Below, piece after piece: positions 1 through 7,996 of a stretch of 38,638 nt of DNA. Origin of the DNA: WTJY01 sp041568735 (GTDB lineage: Bacteria > Chloroflexota > Anaerolineae > Promineifilales > Promineifilaceae); the NCBI GenBank assembly GCA_041568735.1, contig JBFFZG010000009.1, positions 1 through 38,638 on the forward strand, written 5' to 3'. A program made the translations under genes and the position numbers. The notes under the pieces are model-generated. The model was not told the DNA's origin. It worked only from the letters and a program-made list of their open reading frames with translations, and did not search any database. The first letter of the stretch is position 1. Each line of letters starts with the position of its first letter.

Positions 1-103
1 GGAGACTCGCCTGGCGCCCGCCATCGGCAGCAAGGTGAACCTCGTGGCGGACATGGGCAACATGCACCTGTTCGACAAAAACACCGAACAGGCGATCCGC
101 TGA
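1..103 (+). CDS. C-terminal end of a sugar-type ABC transporter ATP-binding protein (partial)
   Basis: Only the last 33 codons are present, read in frame from base 2 to the TGA at 101-103. The peptide contains AIGSKVNLVADMGNMHLFD followed by a short tail. This hydrophobic-plus-HLFD ending is typical of the TOBE domain that closes MalK/UgpC/MsmX-type ATPases, where it binds regulatory ligands or partners. The catalytic Walker motifs would lie upstream, outside the window. The gene is followed at once by an intrinsic terminator, so it ends its transcription unit. The family call rests on a short tail and is moderately secure; the transported sugar cannot be told. Confidence 0.6.
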   Translation, partial: ETRLAPAIGSKVNLVADMGNMHLFDKNTEQAIR

Positions 104-134
104 TCACGACGGGGCTGCTCCATTGGCACAAACC

Positions 135-168
135 AGGTCGCCGTATTCCTACGGCGACCTTTTTTTTT
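135..168 (+). terminator. Rho-independent terminator after the ABC ATPase
   Basis: A perfect 11-bp stem (aggtcgccgta at 135-145 with tacggcgacct at 150-160) closes a TTCC loop and runs into eight or nine T residues (160-168). It lies 31 bases after the ATPase stop and just before the next gene, so it separates the two units. Confidence 0.93.
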
Positions 169-182
169 GACGACAGGTGGCC

Positions 183-623
183 ATGACTCCGGCAAGGCTC
201 GAGCGCAGTGAGACATTCGATATCCAGTTCGTCTGGAAAATTCCGGAAGGAGACTATGTGCGGGCCATCTTTACGGCCCGGGTCATCTCCCACATTCAGG
301 GCTCCGACCGCTACCTGATCGAGCTGAAAACCCTCAAGGCCGGCCGTCAGGAGAGCCCCGAGGGAGCGATCCGCTCGCCGGGCGAACTCTCAAGGGATTA
401 CTGGCGGCTGGTTGGAGAACTCATCGGCCGGCGAGCCGCCGTCGCCTCCGAAGCGGCGGATGGGCGCCCGCTCCACATGATCCTGCGCACCCTGACCCGG
501 GAGCACCGCTTCTTTACCCAGTTCGACGACTTCGATTTCGACGGAGAAGGAGACGCCTCCGACCCGCCGGAATTGCCCGAAGCCGACTCCCAGGCCCCGG
601 TCCCCGGAAACGAACTCAGCTGA
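183..623 (+). CDS. Hypothetical protein, 146 aa
   Basis: I do not recognise this protein. It is soluble, with no signal peptide or membrane segment. The first half alternates hydrophobic and charged residues, as in beta strands (for example FDIQFVWKIPEGDYVRAIFT), and the tail is acidic and proline-rich (DFDFDGEGDASDPPELPEA), probably disordered. An in-frame GTG at 177 is possible, but ATG 183 has the AGGTGG at 175-180 in front of it and is preferred. The gene begins 14 bases after a terminator T-tract, so its promoter must overlap the terminator or transcription reads through. Its last 8 bases overlap the end of the convergent flavoenzyme gene. Confidence 0.7.
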   Translation: MTPARLERSETFDIQFVWKIPEGDYVRAIFTARVISHIQGSDRYLIELKTLKAGRQESPEGAIRSPGELSRDYWRLVGELIGRRAAVASEAADGRPLHMILRTLTREHRFFTQFDDFDFDGEGDASDPPELPEADSQAPVPGNELS

Positions 624-2085
624 AGACCCGCCGCCAGAGGTCGCTCTGAAAGCGAGCCGCTGGATCGTAGACCGCTTTCAGCGCTTTGAAGCGGGCAATT
701 GTCTCCTCCCCGAGATAGCGGCGGGCGACCTCCGGCCGCAAGACACTATCCTTGGCCAGGTAAAAGCGGCCGTCGTGACGCAGGACGATCTCGTCCAGCT
801 CCCGGGTCAGCCGCACGAGATCCGGCCGGCCGCGGCGCGTGACCTTGAAATCCATCGCCAGCGAGTAGCCGTCGACGCCGTAGGAAATGAGGTATTTGTC
901 CGGCACATGGCGCTTGAGTACGCTCAGGTAATTGACCAGCCCCCGCCGCTGGCAAAGCTCCAGGATCTCCCGATACCCCGCCTCGGCCCGCTCTTTGGGC
1001 AGAAAAGACTGGTACTGGATCAGCCCTCCCGGCAGATAGGCTCGCTTCCAGCCGGGAACGTAATCGAGGAGAAAATGGAAGGCGACATGGGACTGCGTGT
1101 ACGGCCGCCCTTTCTCCCCGCTCAGCAGCCGGGCCGCGGTGTACTTGAGGGTGTTGGTCAGCCGGCCGCCGATCGGATTTAAGAAGAAGCGCATGTAAAA
1201 CCAGAGGCTTGACTTCGGAAGCAGGCCAAAATAACTGTCCGGCAGCTCCTGGTACGGGACCTGGAGCGTTTTTTGCGGGCTGGGATCTTCCCCCGGCGCG
1301 AGGTAGACCGCCCGGTGCATCTCCCCCCTGCCCAGCGATCGCCCTCGAGCGTATCCGTCGAGCCAGCCGACGAGATAGTCGGAATCGTCGAGATGCTCCT
1401 CGAGGTAGTCGAGCGCCCGGCCGAGATGGGGGCAGGAAGCTCCCTCCACACGCAGCAGGCCGGAATAAATCCGCTTTAACTGGATCGTCAGGGAAGTAAA
1501 AACCCCGAGCATGCCAAATCCGCCGATGGCCGCGTAGAACAGCTCCGGATCGGTTTCCGGACAGGCCGTGACCATTTCGCCGTCCGCCTTCATCAGGTCA
1601 AACTCGAGAACATGATCCCCGAAAGTGCCGAGCTTCCACCCGTTTTTGCCGTGGGTGTTCATCCCGGCGCAGCCGCCGACCGTCGTCAGGGCGGTGCCCG
1701 TGACGACAGGCGGCCACCAGCCATCCGGCAGCACGAAGCGCCAGAGCTGATCGATGGTCACCCCGGGCTCGACCCGAATGATCCCCGCAGTCGGATCCCA
1801 CTCGAGAATCCGGTTGAGCCGGCTGAGATCGAGGACAATTTCCTCCCGGTTGCCAAATGCGTCTCCATAGCTGTTGCCGCCGCCGCGAAAGGCGATGGTG
1901 CGGCCGTTTTTACCGGCCAGATCGAGAATCCCGCGCAGATCTTTCAGCGTGCTCGGCCGGTAAACATAGGCATTACTGCTGCTGGCCATCCCCCAGGCCC
2001 AGACCCGCTCAAGATGGTCAAGAGCAGGTGGCTGCGCCGGGGCCGGCTGGGTCCGGTGACCGGATTTTTTCGTTCTTGTCGTCAT
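616..2085 (-). CDS. FAD-binding oxidoreductase, DprE1-like (decaprenylphosphoryl-ribose 2'-oxidase family)
   Basis: This 489-residue flavoenzyme has the FAD_binding_4 fold: FRGGGNSYGDAFGN at 66-79 and the pyrophosphate-binding segment VTGTALTTVGGCAGMNTHGKN at about 128-148. Several blocks line up with mycobacterial DprE1, which oxidises the 2'-OH of polyprenyl-phosphoryl ribose: HGKN-(4)-FGDHV (His145 at the FAD-linked histidine position), WKRAYLPGGLIQYQ (346-359), FYLAKDS (441-447, with the active-site Lys at 445) and the terminal SDLWRRVF. The residue matching the benzothiazinone-reactive Cys387 of DprE1 appears to be Ala410. It follows a DprE2-like SDR by 55 bases, which supports an oxidase/reductase epimerase pair. 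The wider family includes aldonolactone oxidases and alkylglycerone-phosphate synthase, so the substrate is inferred, not shown. Confidence 0.82.
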   Translation of the reverse strand: MTTRTKKSGHRTQPAPAQPPALDHLERVWAWGMASSSNAYVYRPSTLKDLRGILDLAGKNGRTIAFRGGGNSYGDAFGNREEIVLDLSRLNRILEWDPTAGIIRVEPGVTIDQLWRFVLPDGWWPPVVTGTALTTVGGCAGMNTHGKNGWKLGTFGDHVLEFDLMKADGEMVTACPETDPELFYAAIGGFGMLGVFTSLTIQLKRIYSGLLRVEGASCPHLGRALDYLEEHLDDSDYLVGWLDGYARGRSLGRGEMHRAVYLAPGEDPSPQKTLQVPYQELPDSYFGLLPKSSLWFYMRFFLNPIGGRLTNTLKYTAARLLSGEKGRPYTQSHVAFHFLLDYVPGWKRAYLPGGLIQYQSFLPKERAEAGYREILELCQRRGLVNYLSVLKRHVPDKYLISYGVDGYSLAMDFKVTRRGRPDLVRLTRELDEIVLRHDGRFYLAKDSVLRPEVARRYLGEETIARFKALKAVYDPAARFQSDLWRRVFS

Positions 2086-2105
2086 GGGTTCAATCGGGAG
2101 GCGAA

Positions 2106-2120
2106 GCCGGCCGCAGCCGG
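2106..2120. repeat. 15-base GC-rich hairpin repeat, copy 1
   Basis: GCCGGCCGCAGCCGG lies in the 55-base spacer between the SDR and the DprE1-like gene. It folds as CCGGC-CGCA-GCCGG. The same 15 bases occur at 33915-33929 and, inverted, at 25387-25401, each time between genes. Confidence 0.5.
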
Positions 2121-2140
2121 CCGCCAGATCCCCGGATGGT

Positions 2141-2932
2141 TTATATCCTCAAGCGGCGGAAGATAAAGGACGGGATGTGGCGGATGATCAGCATGATCAG
2201 CGCCCACGGCGCCGGAACATAGACGGTCTGCCGGCCCCGTTCGGCCGCCCGAATGATGCTGACGGCCGCCCGCTCCGGCGAAATCACCCCGAAGCCGCCC
2301 TTGCCGCGTGTTCGCTCGTACATGGCCGTGCGCATAAACCCGGGCTTGATCGTGGTTACCTGGACCCCGCGGCGCGAGAGCCGGTTGCGCAGGGCTTCCA
2401 GGTAAGTGGTGAGGGCCGCCTTGCTGCTGGTGTAAACCGGGTTTCCCACCCGGCCGCGGTCACCGGCCACCGAGGAAATACCCACGATGCGCCCCTGCCC
2501 GGTCTGGCTGAAGCGCCGGGCAGCCTCGTTGAGCCAGGCGATCGCCCCCAGCGTGTTGACCTGGATTATTTCGCGATCCTTGGCGAAATCGAACTCTTCC
2601 GGGCCAACGAGCGGCATGGCACCGGCGTTGTAAATGATCATGTCCAGCCCACCGAGATCCTGAACGATCTGCTGAAACAGGGCCGGAATCACATCGAAAT
2701 CGGTGACATCGTGGACGTAGGCTCGGGTAAAAAGCCCCGGTGGAGCCGTGGCATTGATATCCTGGCAGAGCCTGTCGAGCGCTTTTTCATTTCGACCCAG
2801 TGCGGCGACGATATAGCCCTGCCGGATGAGTTCTCGCACCAGGGCCGCCCCCAGACCGGCTGACGCCCCAACGACGATGACCCGGGGATGAGGTTCAAGC
2901 GGCCGATCCGGCCGCAGCATGGTTTCGGTCAT
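2141..2932 (-). CDS. Short-chain dehydrogenase/reductase, DprE2-like
   Basis: A classical SDR of 263 residues. It has the cofactor loop GASAGLG at 22-28, NAG at 102-104, the catalytic Ser near 154, and Tyr167-x3-Lys171 in YTSSK. An Arg/Asn pair after beta-2 (LGRNEK) favours NADP(H). The C-terminus is hydrophobic and basic (APWALIMLIIRHIPSFIFRRL), a probable membrane anchor, as in DprE2, which reduces the keto sugar made by DprE1. The open frame reaches a TTG at 2950, but ATG 2932 has AGG six bases upstream and is preferred. The gene lies between a PlsC-like acyltransferase and the DprE1-like oxidase on the same strand. An acyl- or alkyl-DHAP reductase role is an alternative. Confidence 0.8.
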   Translation of the reverse strand: MTETMLRPDRPLEPHPRVIVVGASAGLGAALVRELIRQGYIVAALGRNEKALDRLCQDINATAPPGLFTRAYVHDVTDFDVIPALFQQIVQDLGGLDMIIYNAGAMPLVGPEEFDFAKDREIIQVNTLGAIAWLNEAARRFSQTGQGRIVGISSVAGDRGRVGNPVYTSSKAALTTYLEALRNRLSRRGVQVTTIKPGFMRTAMYERTRGKGGFGVISPERAAVSIIRAAERGRQTVYVPAPWALIMLIIRHIPSFIFRRLRI

Positions 2933-3027
2933 AAAATGCCTGCTTCTCAATTAATCGATTTAAGGTTTCGTCCTCGCAGGACCTCGCCAACCGGAGACCT
3001 GCCGCATGGGCGCGTGCCGGTTTGGGA

Positions 3028-3828
3028 TCAATCGGCCGCCTGTCCCACCGCCCGCTGGACCCGCGCCGACGGCTCCAATTCGTACCCACCCCGCTCGATC
3101 AGCACGTCCAGCAGATCAACCCGGGTCCTTTCACAGAGGGCCTCCGGATCATCCGTCTCTTCCGGCTGAACCGGGTCGAGGACATAGACATCCGCATAGA
3201 GCAGCGGGCCGCGGCTCAACATTTCCCACCAGGCAACGAGCGGGGGGCGGCTTTTCCAATCGATGATCCGGCGATCATTGTAGACGATCGCCGCCGGGAG
3301 ATAGGGCACCATCCCCTGGTGAGCGATCTCAAACGCCCCCCGGCGAAAGGGGAGCAGGCGGCCGTACGGGGCGGTTTTTCCCTCCGGGAAAAGAACCACC
3401 GGCGGCCGCTGATCCATCAGGGCCAGCTGCTGGCGGGTTTGCTGCCTGGATTCCCGGCTATCCCGCTGGACGAAAACACAGCCGATCGCCTCGGCCAGCC
3501 AGCCGATCACCGGCCACCGTCGAATCTCCGCCTTGGCCACAAACCGGACCGGTGTGGTCGAAAAGATGGTCAGGATATCGACGTAAGTCGTGTGGTTGGT
3601 AAAGATAAACCCGGCGTGTTCTTTCCAGCGCTCCCGATCGGACAGGTTGACCCGCACGCCGAGCGCGTAGGTGAAGATGGCGGCGATGCCGTGGACGATC
3701 CACGGTCCGGGGCCGATCCCCCGGATGCGGATGGGCATCCAGCCGACCAGCGCCACGAGCAGTGCGCCGTTCAGGACGAGTGTGACAAAAAGGAAGGCGC
3801 GCAGCACGCCGCGAATCAGTGAAAACAT
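3028..3828 (-). CDS. 1-acyl-sn-glycerol-3-phosphate acyltransferase-like protein (PlsC family)
   Basis: A 266-residue membrane acyltransferase. An N-terminal hydrophobic segment (residues 9-31) is followed by the PlsC domain. The catalytic NHTTYVD (78-84) fits the NHx4D motif, and FPEGKT (147-152) is the phosphate-binding FPEG block with Lys in place of the more usual Thr. LPAAIVY near 177-183 matches the last conserved block. The family transfers acyl chains to lysophosphatidate or related lysolipids at the inner membrane face. The ATG at 3828 has only a weak GGTGA ahead of it, consistent with co-transcription from the PHP gene 56 bases upstream. Downstream neighbours are the SDR and the DprE1-like enzyme. 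The exact acceptor is unknown. Confidence 0.85.
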   Translation of the reverse strand: MFSLIRGVLRAFLFVTLVLNGALLVALVGWMPIRIRGIGPGPWIVHGIAAIFTYALGVRVNLSDRERWKEHAGFIFTNHTTYVDILTIFSTTPVRFVAKAEIRRWPVIGWLAEAIGCVFVQRDSRESRQQTRQQLALMDQRPPVVLFPEGKTAPYGRLLPFRRGAFEIAHQGMVPYLPAAIVYNDRRIIDWKSRPPLVAWWEMLSRGPLLYADVYVLDPVQPEETDDPEALCERTRVDLLDVLIERGGYELEPSARVQRAVGQAAD

Positions 3829-3884
3829 GGTGTCACCAAGGACTCGATAGGATTTTGGCCGGCGGCCGGTCAGCCGCCGCTAAT

Positions 3885-4946
3885 CTATTCCCTCAGGTAG
3901 ATGGGATTGCTGTAAATCCAGCCGCGCCGCCACTTTTTAACGGGTATTTGAACTTCGACCCGATAAGCGCCGGGTTGATCGGTTAAATAAGTCAGGGAAG
4001 TATCCCGCTCAATCGCGGCCACCTCGCGCCCCTGATGAAGAAGGCGGATATTGGCCCGAGTCGGCGAAATCACCTGCAGCGCGACCTGTTCATCGATGGT
4101 GATTTCATCCCCCATTGTACCCCGATTGGCGCTCTGCGCACTGAAGCGAAAACCGCGAGTCGGATGATCGAGATCATACCCGACCCAGCCCCGACCCCTT
4201 CCGATCGCCTCCAGAACGCGGGGCTGGTCGACTGCGAAATCGCCGGTCAGCGGTTCCTCGAGGAGCAGGTGGGTATTCACGGCGCGGAACAGGTCTTCAT
4301 AGGGATAAATGATCAATTCCCACGGGCCGACCCTCTGGCGAAATCCGTGCCCATCGGACCCCCCGATGACGGCCACCTGGCGGCCGAGACGCAGCAGATG
4401 ATCCCATTTTTGCAGAAGCGCCGGATCCGGGCCCGGGATAAACCGATCGGGACGAAAAACAGCCGGCAGGACCTTGAATAGGGAGTCGATTCGGGTCTTC
4501 CAGTTCGACATGTAATTCCACAATTCGAGCCCGGTGTACCCTTCAACGTCCCAGTCGTACCAGGCGTAATCCTTTTCCCCGATCACCGGCGCGGCGGGAT
4601 CAAAGGGATGAGCCAGGAAACTGTAGCCGCCCGCGGCATGCACGGCGTCAATCAGACCCTGGGGATCGGCGGCATGAGGCGCCATGTCACGGCTGGCCCC
4701 GATGACGAGGCAGTGATTGGCCTGCGGCTTTCGTCGGACATGGTGAACTTCCTCTCCGATCAACAGCAGAACCCGGCCGCCCTCCACCTCGACATACCCT
4801 TCGAGTCCTTCGACCCGCACATTGTGGTCGGTGACCACGATAAAGTCGAGTCCGGCCCGCACGGCCGCCGCGGCGATATCCCGGTGGTATTCAGCCCCAT
4901 CGGAATAGGGCGTGTGCATGTGAATGTTGCCGGCAATTTCATGCAT
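3885..4946 (-). CDS. PHP-domain phosphoesterase
   Basis: A 353-residue protein that begins directly with the PHP metal-site motif: NIHMHTPYSDG gives His9, His11 and Asp16. TDHN (Asp40, His41), GEEVHH near 64-69, NHCLVIG (His78), FLAHPF (His113) and GGSDGHGF (Asp198, His200) follow. These are the expected metal ligands of the polymerase-and-histidinol-phosphatase fold, so hydrolysis of a phosphoester is likely. Residues 270-353 form a separate, probably beta-rich domain of unknown role. No signal peptide is seen. The gene is first in a minus cluster with plsC-like, SDR and DprE1-like genes. A DprE-type pathway needs a phosphatase to remove the 5-phosphate from the lipid-linked ribose; this enzyme could fill that step, but that is speculation. 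Confidence 0.83.
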   Translation of the reverse strand: MHEIAGNIHMHTPYSDGAEYHRDIAAAAVRAGLDFIVVTDHNVRVEGLEGYVEVEGGRVLLLIGEEVHHVRRKPQANHCLVIGASRDMAPHAADPQGLIDAVHAAGGYSFLAHPFDPAAPVIGEKDYAWYDWDVEGYTGLELWNYMSNWKTRIDSLFKVLPAVFRPDRFIPGPDPALLQKWDHLLRLGRQVAVIGGSDGHGFRQRVGPWELIIYPYEDLFRAVNTHLLLEEPLTGDFAVDQPRVLEAIGRGRGWVGYDLDHPTRGFRFSAQSANRGTMGDEITIDEQVALQVISPTRANIRLLHQGREVAAIERDTSLTYLTDQPGAYRVEVQIPVKKWRRGWIYSNPIYLRE

Positions 4947-4955
4947 AGCCGCCGG

Positions 4956-4984
4956 ATTTTAATGGATCACAGCCGTTTAGCCAA
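4956..4984 (-). promoter_or_regulatory. Putative promoter of the PHP-plsC-SDR-DprE1-like cluster
   Basis: On the minus strand TTGGCT (plus 4979-4984) and TAAAAT (plus 4956-4961) are separated by exactly 17 bases. The expected start falls about three bases before the ATG at 4946, so the transcript would be nearly leaderless. That agrees with the lack of a good ribosome binding site there. Confidence 0.42.
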
Positions 4985-5026
4985 TCCGGACGGAAATCCC
5001 GAACCAACGACCGCCGGCAGCCATCA

Positions 5027-5055
5027 TTGCCCGTTCCTGAAACATCCTCTAAACT
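5027..5055 (+). promoter_or_regulatory. Putative promoter of the C11 peptidase lipoprotein
   Basis: TTGCCC (5027-5032) and TAAACT (5050-5055) are spaced by 17 bases. Each matches four of six consensus positions. A start near 5062 would leave a short leader that just holds the GGAGAAG ribosome binding site at 5064-5070. Confidence 0.35.
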
Positions 5056-5076
5056 CCAATCGTGGAGAAGAAGTCA

Positions 5077-7992
5077 ATGAAGAGCCGCGCCGTACCGTTC
5101 GTCCTTCTGGTCTGCCTGCTCGCCCTGACCTCGCTCACCGGCTGCCGGCTTTTTCGTGCTGAAACGCCGGTGGATGCCCCGACGATCGCCCCTGCCACCC
5201 TGGCTCCGACAGCCGTCGTGCCGCCGGCCGCTCCCTCCCCTACCGCCACCCCGAGTCCACCACCTCCGCCGACACCGACCCTCGACCCGAATCTGCCGGA
5301 ATGGACGATCCTGATTTATATGGCTGCCGACAACAACCTCGACGCCCAGGCGCTGGCTAATCTCAACCAGCTCGAGAGCGCCGGTTCTTCGCCGGATGTC
5401 AATGTTATTGTCCAGATCGATCGGGCGGCCGATCAGGAGTGGAGCGAAACCAGGCGATTGCAGATCCAGGCGGACGGGGATCGCCAGGTCGTCCAATCCC
5501 CCATCGTCGAAGCGCCCGGGGAGCTCAACAGCGGAGAACCGGGCGTTCTGGCCGATTTCCTGGCCTGGGGGCTGGCCCGCTACCCGGCGCAGAAAACCGC
5601 CCTGATCCTCTGGAATCACGGCATCGGCTGGTCGGGCATCGCCATCGACGACAGCAGCCGGGATGTGCTGACCTTGCCCGAGCTGGCCGCTGCCCTGGAA
5701 TGGGGTCTGGCCAGCTCTCCGGGGACGAAGCTCGACCTGATTGGGTTCGACGCCTGCCTGATGGGTCAGCTCGACGTGTTGGCCGCGGTTGCGCCGTATG
5801 CCCGGGTGGCCGTTGCCTCCGAAGAGCTCATCCCCGCTGATGGGTGGGCCTACGAGGCCTGGCTGGGTTCCCTGATCGCCGAGCCGAGCCAATCCGGCGT
5901 GGAGGCGGCCGGACTGGCGGTCGATACCTTCATGACCAGCTACCGGGAAACCAATCCGTTCGTCACGCTGTCGGCCGTCGACCTGGAGCGGCTGCCGGCG
6001 GTCGTCGACTCCCTTCAGGGGCTGGCCGCCGTGCTGGAGGAGTCGCCGTCACCCGCCGCGGCCGACCTGATCACGGCCCGTCACGGAGCCGAGCTGTTCG
6101 CCCGCGCCTACGGGGTAGGCGTCGACCGGTATGCCGCCATCGACCTGCGTCACCTGGCCAAAATTCTGCAGGAGCGGGCGCTGACCGAGCCGCTGGCCGC
6201 GGCCGCGGATCGACTGGCGGCGGCCATTGACCAGGCGATCATCCGGGCCGGCCAGGGGAGCGGGTACCGGGAGGCCAACGGCATCGCCCTCTACTTCCCC
6301 TCCGATCCGGACCCGGTGCAGCTGCAGCTTTATGGCGAGGCGACCGTTCTGCCGGGATGGTCAACCTTTTTAAACCGCCTTCGCGACCGGCGGCAGGATG
6401 AAAACGCGCCGCCGGCCGTCACCACGGTCAATTCGATCCCCGAAGAGCCGGCCAGCGCGCTGGCGCCGGCCCATCTCGCCTTCCAGGTTACCGGTCGTGA
6501 AATCGCCGAAGTCACCCTCTTTGCCGGCCGCTACGAGGAAGACGGCCGGCGGCAGCTCTTCGAGATCGACCGGCTCATCCCGGAACCGACCTTCCTGGCC
6601 GATGGCTCCCGCCTCTTCACCTGGCGCGATGGGCTGCACGAAGACTTTTATATCTGGGACACCCAGGCTACCTTCCTGACCGATGGGAATGAAGGGCAGT
6701 ATGTCGTCATGTGGCCCCTGGACCAGGACCAGCAGGAACCCGGCCGCCCCCCCTTCCGCAGTCTGCCGGGGCTGTATACCCGGGCCGCAACGGGGGAGGC
6801 CATCCGGGTGAACCTTCTTTTCGACACCGCCTCCGGCAGCATCGGAGCGATCTGGGGCGTGACGGCCGATCAGGCGCCATTTGAGCTGCAGGCCGCGGCC
6901 GGCGATTTTTTCCAGCCGGACCGTCTCTTTATCGAAGCGGGAGATCAAATCGTCAGCGAGCCCGGGGTAACCCTTCGGCTGTCGGATGCGGCCCAGCTCT
7001 CATTTGATCGGCGGCCGCTGCCGAGCGGCCCGTATTTTATCGGCTTTGCCGGGTCGAACTCGGCCGGTCAGAGCAGTCTGGCCCTCGTCGACCTGCCGGT
7101 CGACAATACGATCCTGGCCGGGAACAGCGTCGCCTATCTGGACCCGTACCTCGGCTTTCAATTTTATTATCCATCCGGCTGGTACCGGCCGGTGTACCGA
7201 GACCGCGTCCTGTTCACGACGAGCCGGGATGGGCGCACGCGGCTGCGCCTGACCCTGTTTCCCGACGTGTCGCCGGCCTCTCCCCAGGCGTTGAAAGAAG
7301 AGACCCTGAAAATTTTCGGCCCGGTGGAAGTGCTGTACGAGGAGTCGACCACCCTCGCCGGCCGGCCATCCGAGATGGTCGCCTATGGCTACATTGGGAG
7401 CGACGGGGAGCACACCGGTCTGCTGGGAACCTTTGTCCATGACGGCACCGGCTACGTCATCGACCTGGACGGCCCGCAGACCGAGGAAGCGACCCTGCTC
7501 GAGACCTGGCGCACCCTGCAGGCCAGCTGGCGCTACCGGCCGGTCGGACGCGGCCTTTTTCCCAACCGCTGGTCGGTCATTTCGACGGCCGATTTTTCAC
7601 TGCCGAAACCGGAAACTTTTCTCTATCAGCCGGCGGAAAACGGCTGGCAGCGCTTCAGCGCGCCCGACGATTCCCAGACATTCGTCGCCTTGCGCCTTGA
7701 ACCGGGAGATGAGCAAACCGGGGAGGCGGCCCTTGACCGTTGGGTGGCTGTGGCCGCCGGCGGCGTCGACCAGTTCCAGGCGGGAGGCATCGGCCGTTTC
7801 GTCCTGGGCAGCCGCCTCTGGATCCGGCAGAATTTCACCTACAACGACAGACAGGGTGAGGCGGTACGCGGGTTCATCATGACAGCCCGCGTCGATGACG
7901 GGGTGATCGTGGCCTGGGTGGAGGCTCCAGCCCGGCGATATGATGCCGTCGAGCATGCAATTTTCGAAGTGATGCTGGCCGAGCTCAATTGA
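5077..7992 (+). CDS. Clostripain-like (family C11) cysteine peptidase lipoprotein
   Basis: A large exported lipoprotein of 971 residues. A GTG at 5062 is in frame, but ATG 5077 lies six bases after GGAGAAG and gives a clean signal peptide ending in LTGC, so Cys23 would be lipidated. A Pro/Thr/Ala-rich linker (about 30-70) leads to the C11 domain, which opens with WTILIYMAADNNLD. The dyad appears as NHGIGW (His181) and GFDACLMG (Cys227), the usual C11 pair. The peptidase domain runs to about residue 380. Two C-terminal regions follow: a beta-rich one with a possible ligand role, then LGFQFYYPSGWY near 695, which resembles PsbP/DUF1795-type domains and may be repeated near 830. C11 enzymes typically cleave after Arg or Lys. 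It stands alone, convergent with the histidine kinase. Confidence 0.88.
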   Translation: MKSRAVPFVLLVCLLALTSLTGCRLFRAETPVDAPTIAPATLAPTAVVPPAAPSPTATPSPPPPPTPTLDPNLPEWTILIYMAADNNLDAQALANLNQLESAGSSPDVNVIVQIDRAADQEWSETRRLQIQADGDRQVVQSPIVEAPGELNSGEPGVLADFLAWGLARYPAQKTALILWNHGIGWSGIAIDDSSRDVLTLPELAAALEWGLASSPGTKLDLIGFDACLMGQLDVLAAVAPYARVAVASEELIPADGWAYEAWLGSLIAEPSQSGVEAAGLAVDTFMTSYRETNPFVTLSAVDLERLPAVVDSLQGLAAVLEESPSPAAADLITARHGAELFARAYGVGVDRYAAIDLRHLAKILQERALTEPLAAAADRLAAAIDQAIIRAGQGSGYREANGIALYFPSDPDPVQLQLYGEATVLPGWSTFLNRLRDRRQDENAPPAVTTVNSIPEEPASALAPAHLAFQVTGREIAEVTLFAGRYEEDGRRQLFEIDRLIPEPTFLADGSRLFTWRDGLHEDFYIWDTQATFLTDGNEGQYVVMWPLDQDQQEPGRPPFRSLPGLYTRAATGEAIRVNLLFDTASGSIGAIWGVTADQAPFELQAAAGDFFQPDRLFIEAGDQIVSEPGVTLRLSDAAQLSFDRRPLPSGPYFIGFAGSNSAGQSSLALVDLPVDNTILAGNSVAYLDPYLGFQFYYPSGWYRPVYRDRVLFTTSRDGRTRLRLTLFPDVSPASPQALKEETLKIFGPVEVLYEESTTLAGRPSEMVAYGYIGSDGEHTGLLGTFVHDGTGYVIDLDGPQTEEATLLETWRTLQASWRYRPVGRGLFPNRWSVISTADFSLPKPETFLYQPAENGWQRFSAPDDSQTFVALRLEPGDEQTGEAALDRWVAVAAGGVDQFQAGGIGRFVLGSRLWIRQNFTYNDRQGEAVRGFIMTARVDDGVIVAWVEAPARRYDAVEHAIFEVMLAELN

Positions 7993-7996
7993 GGGA

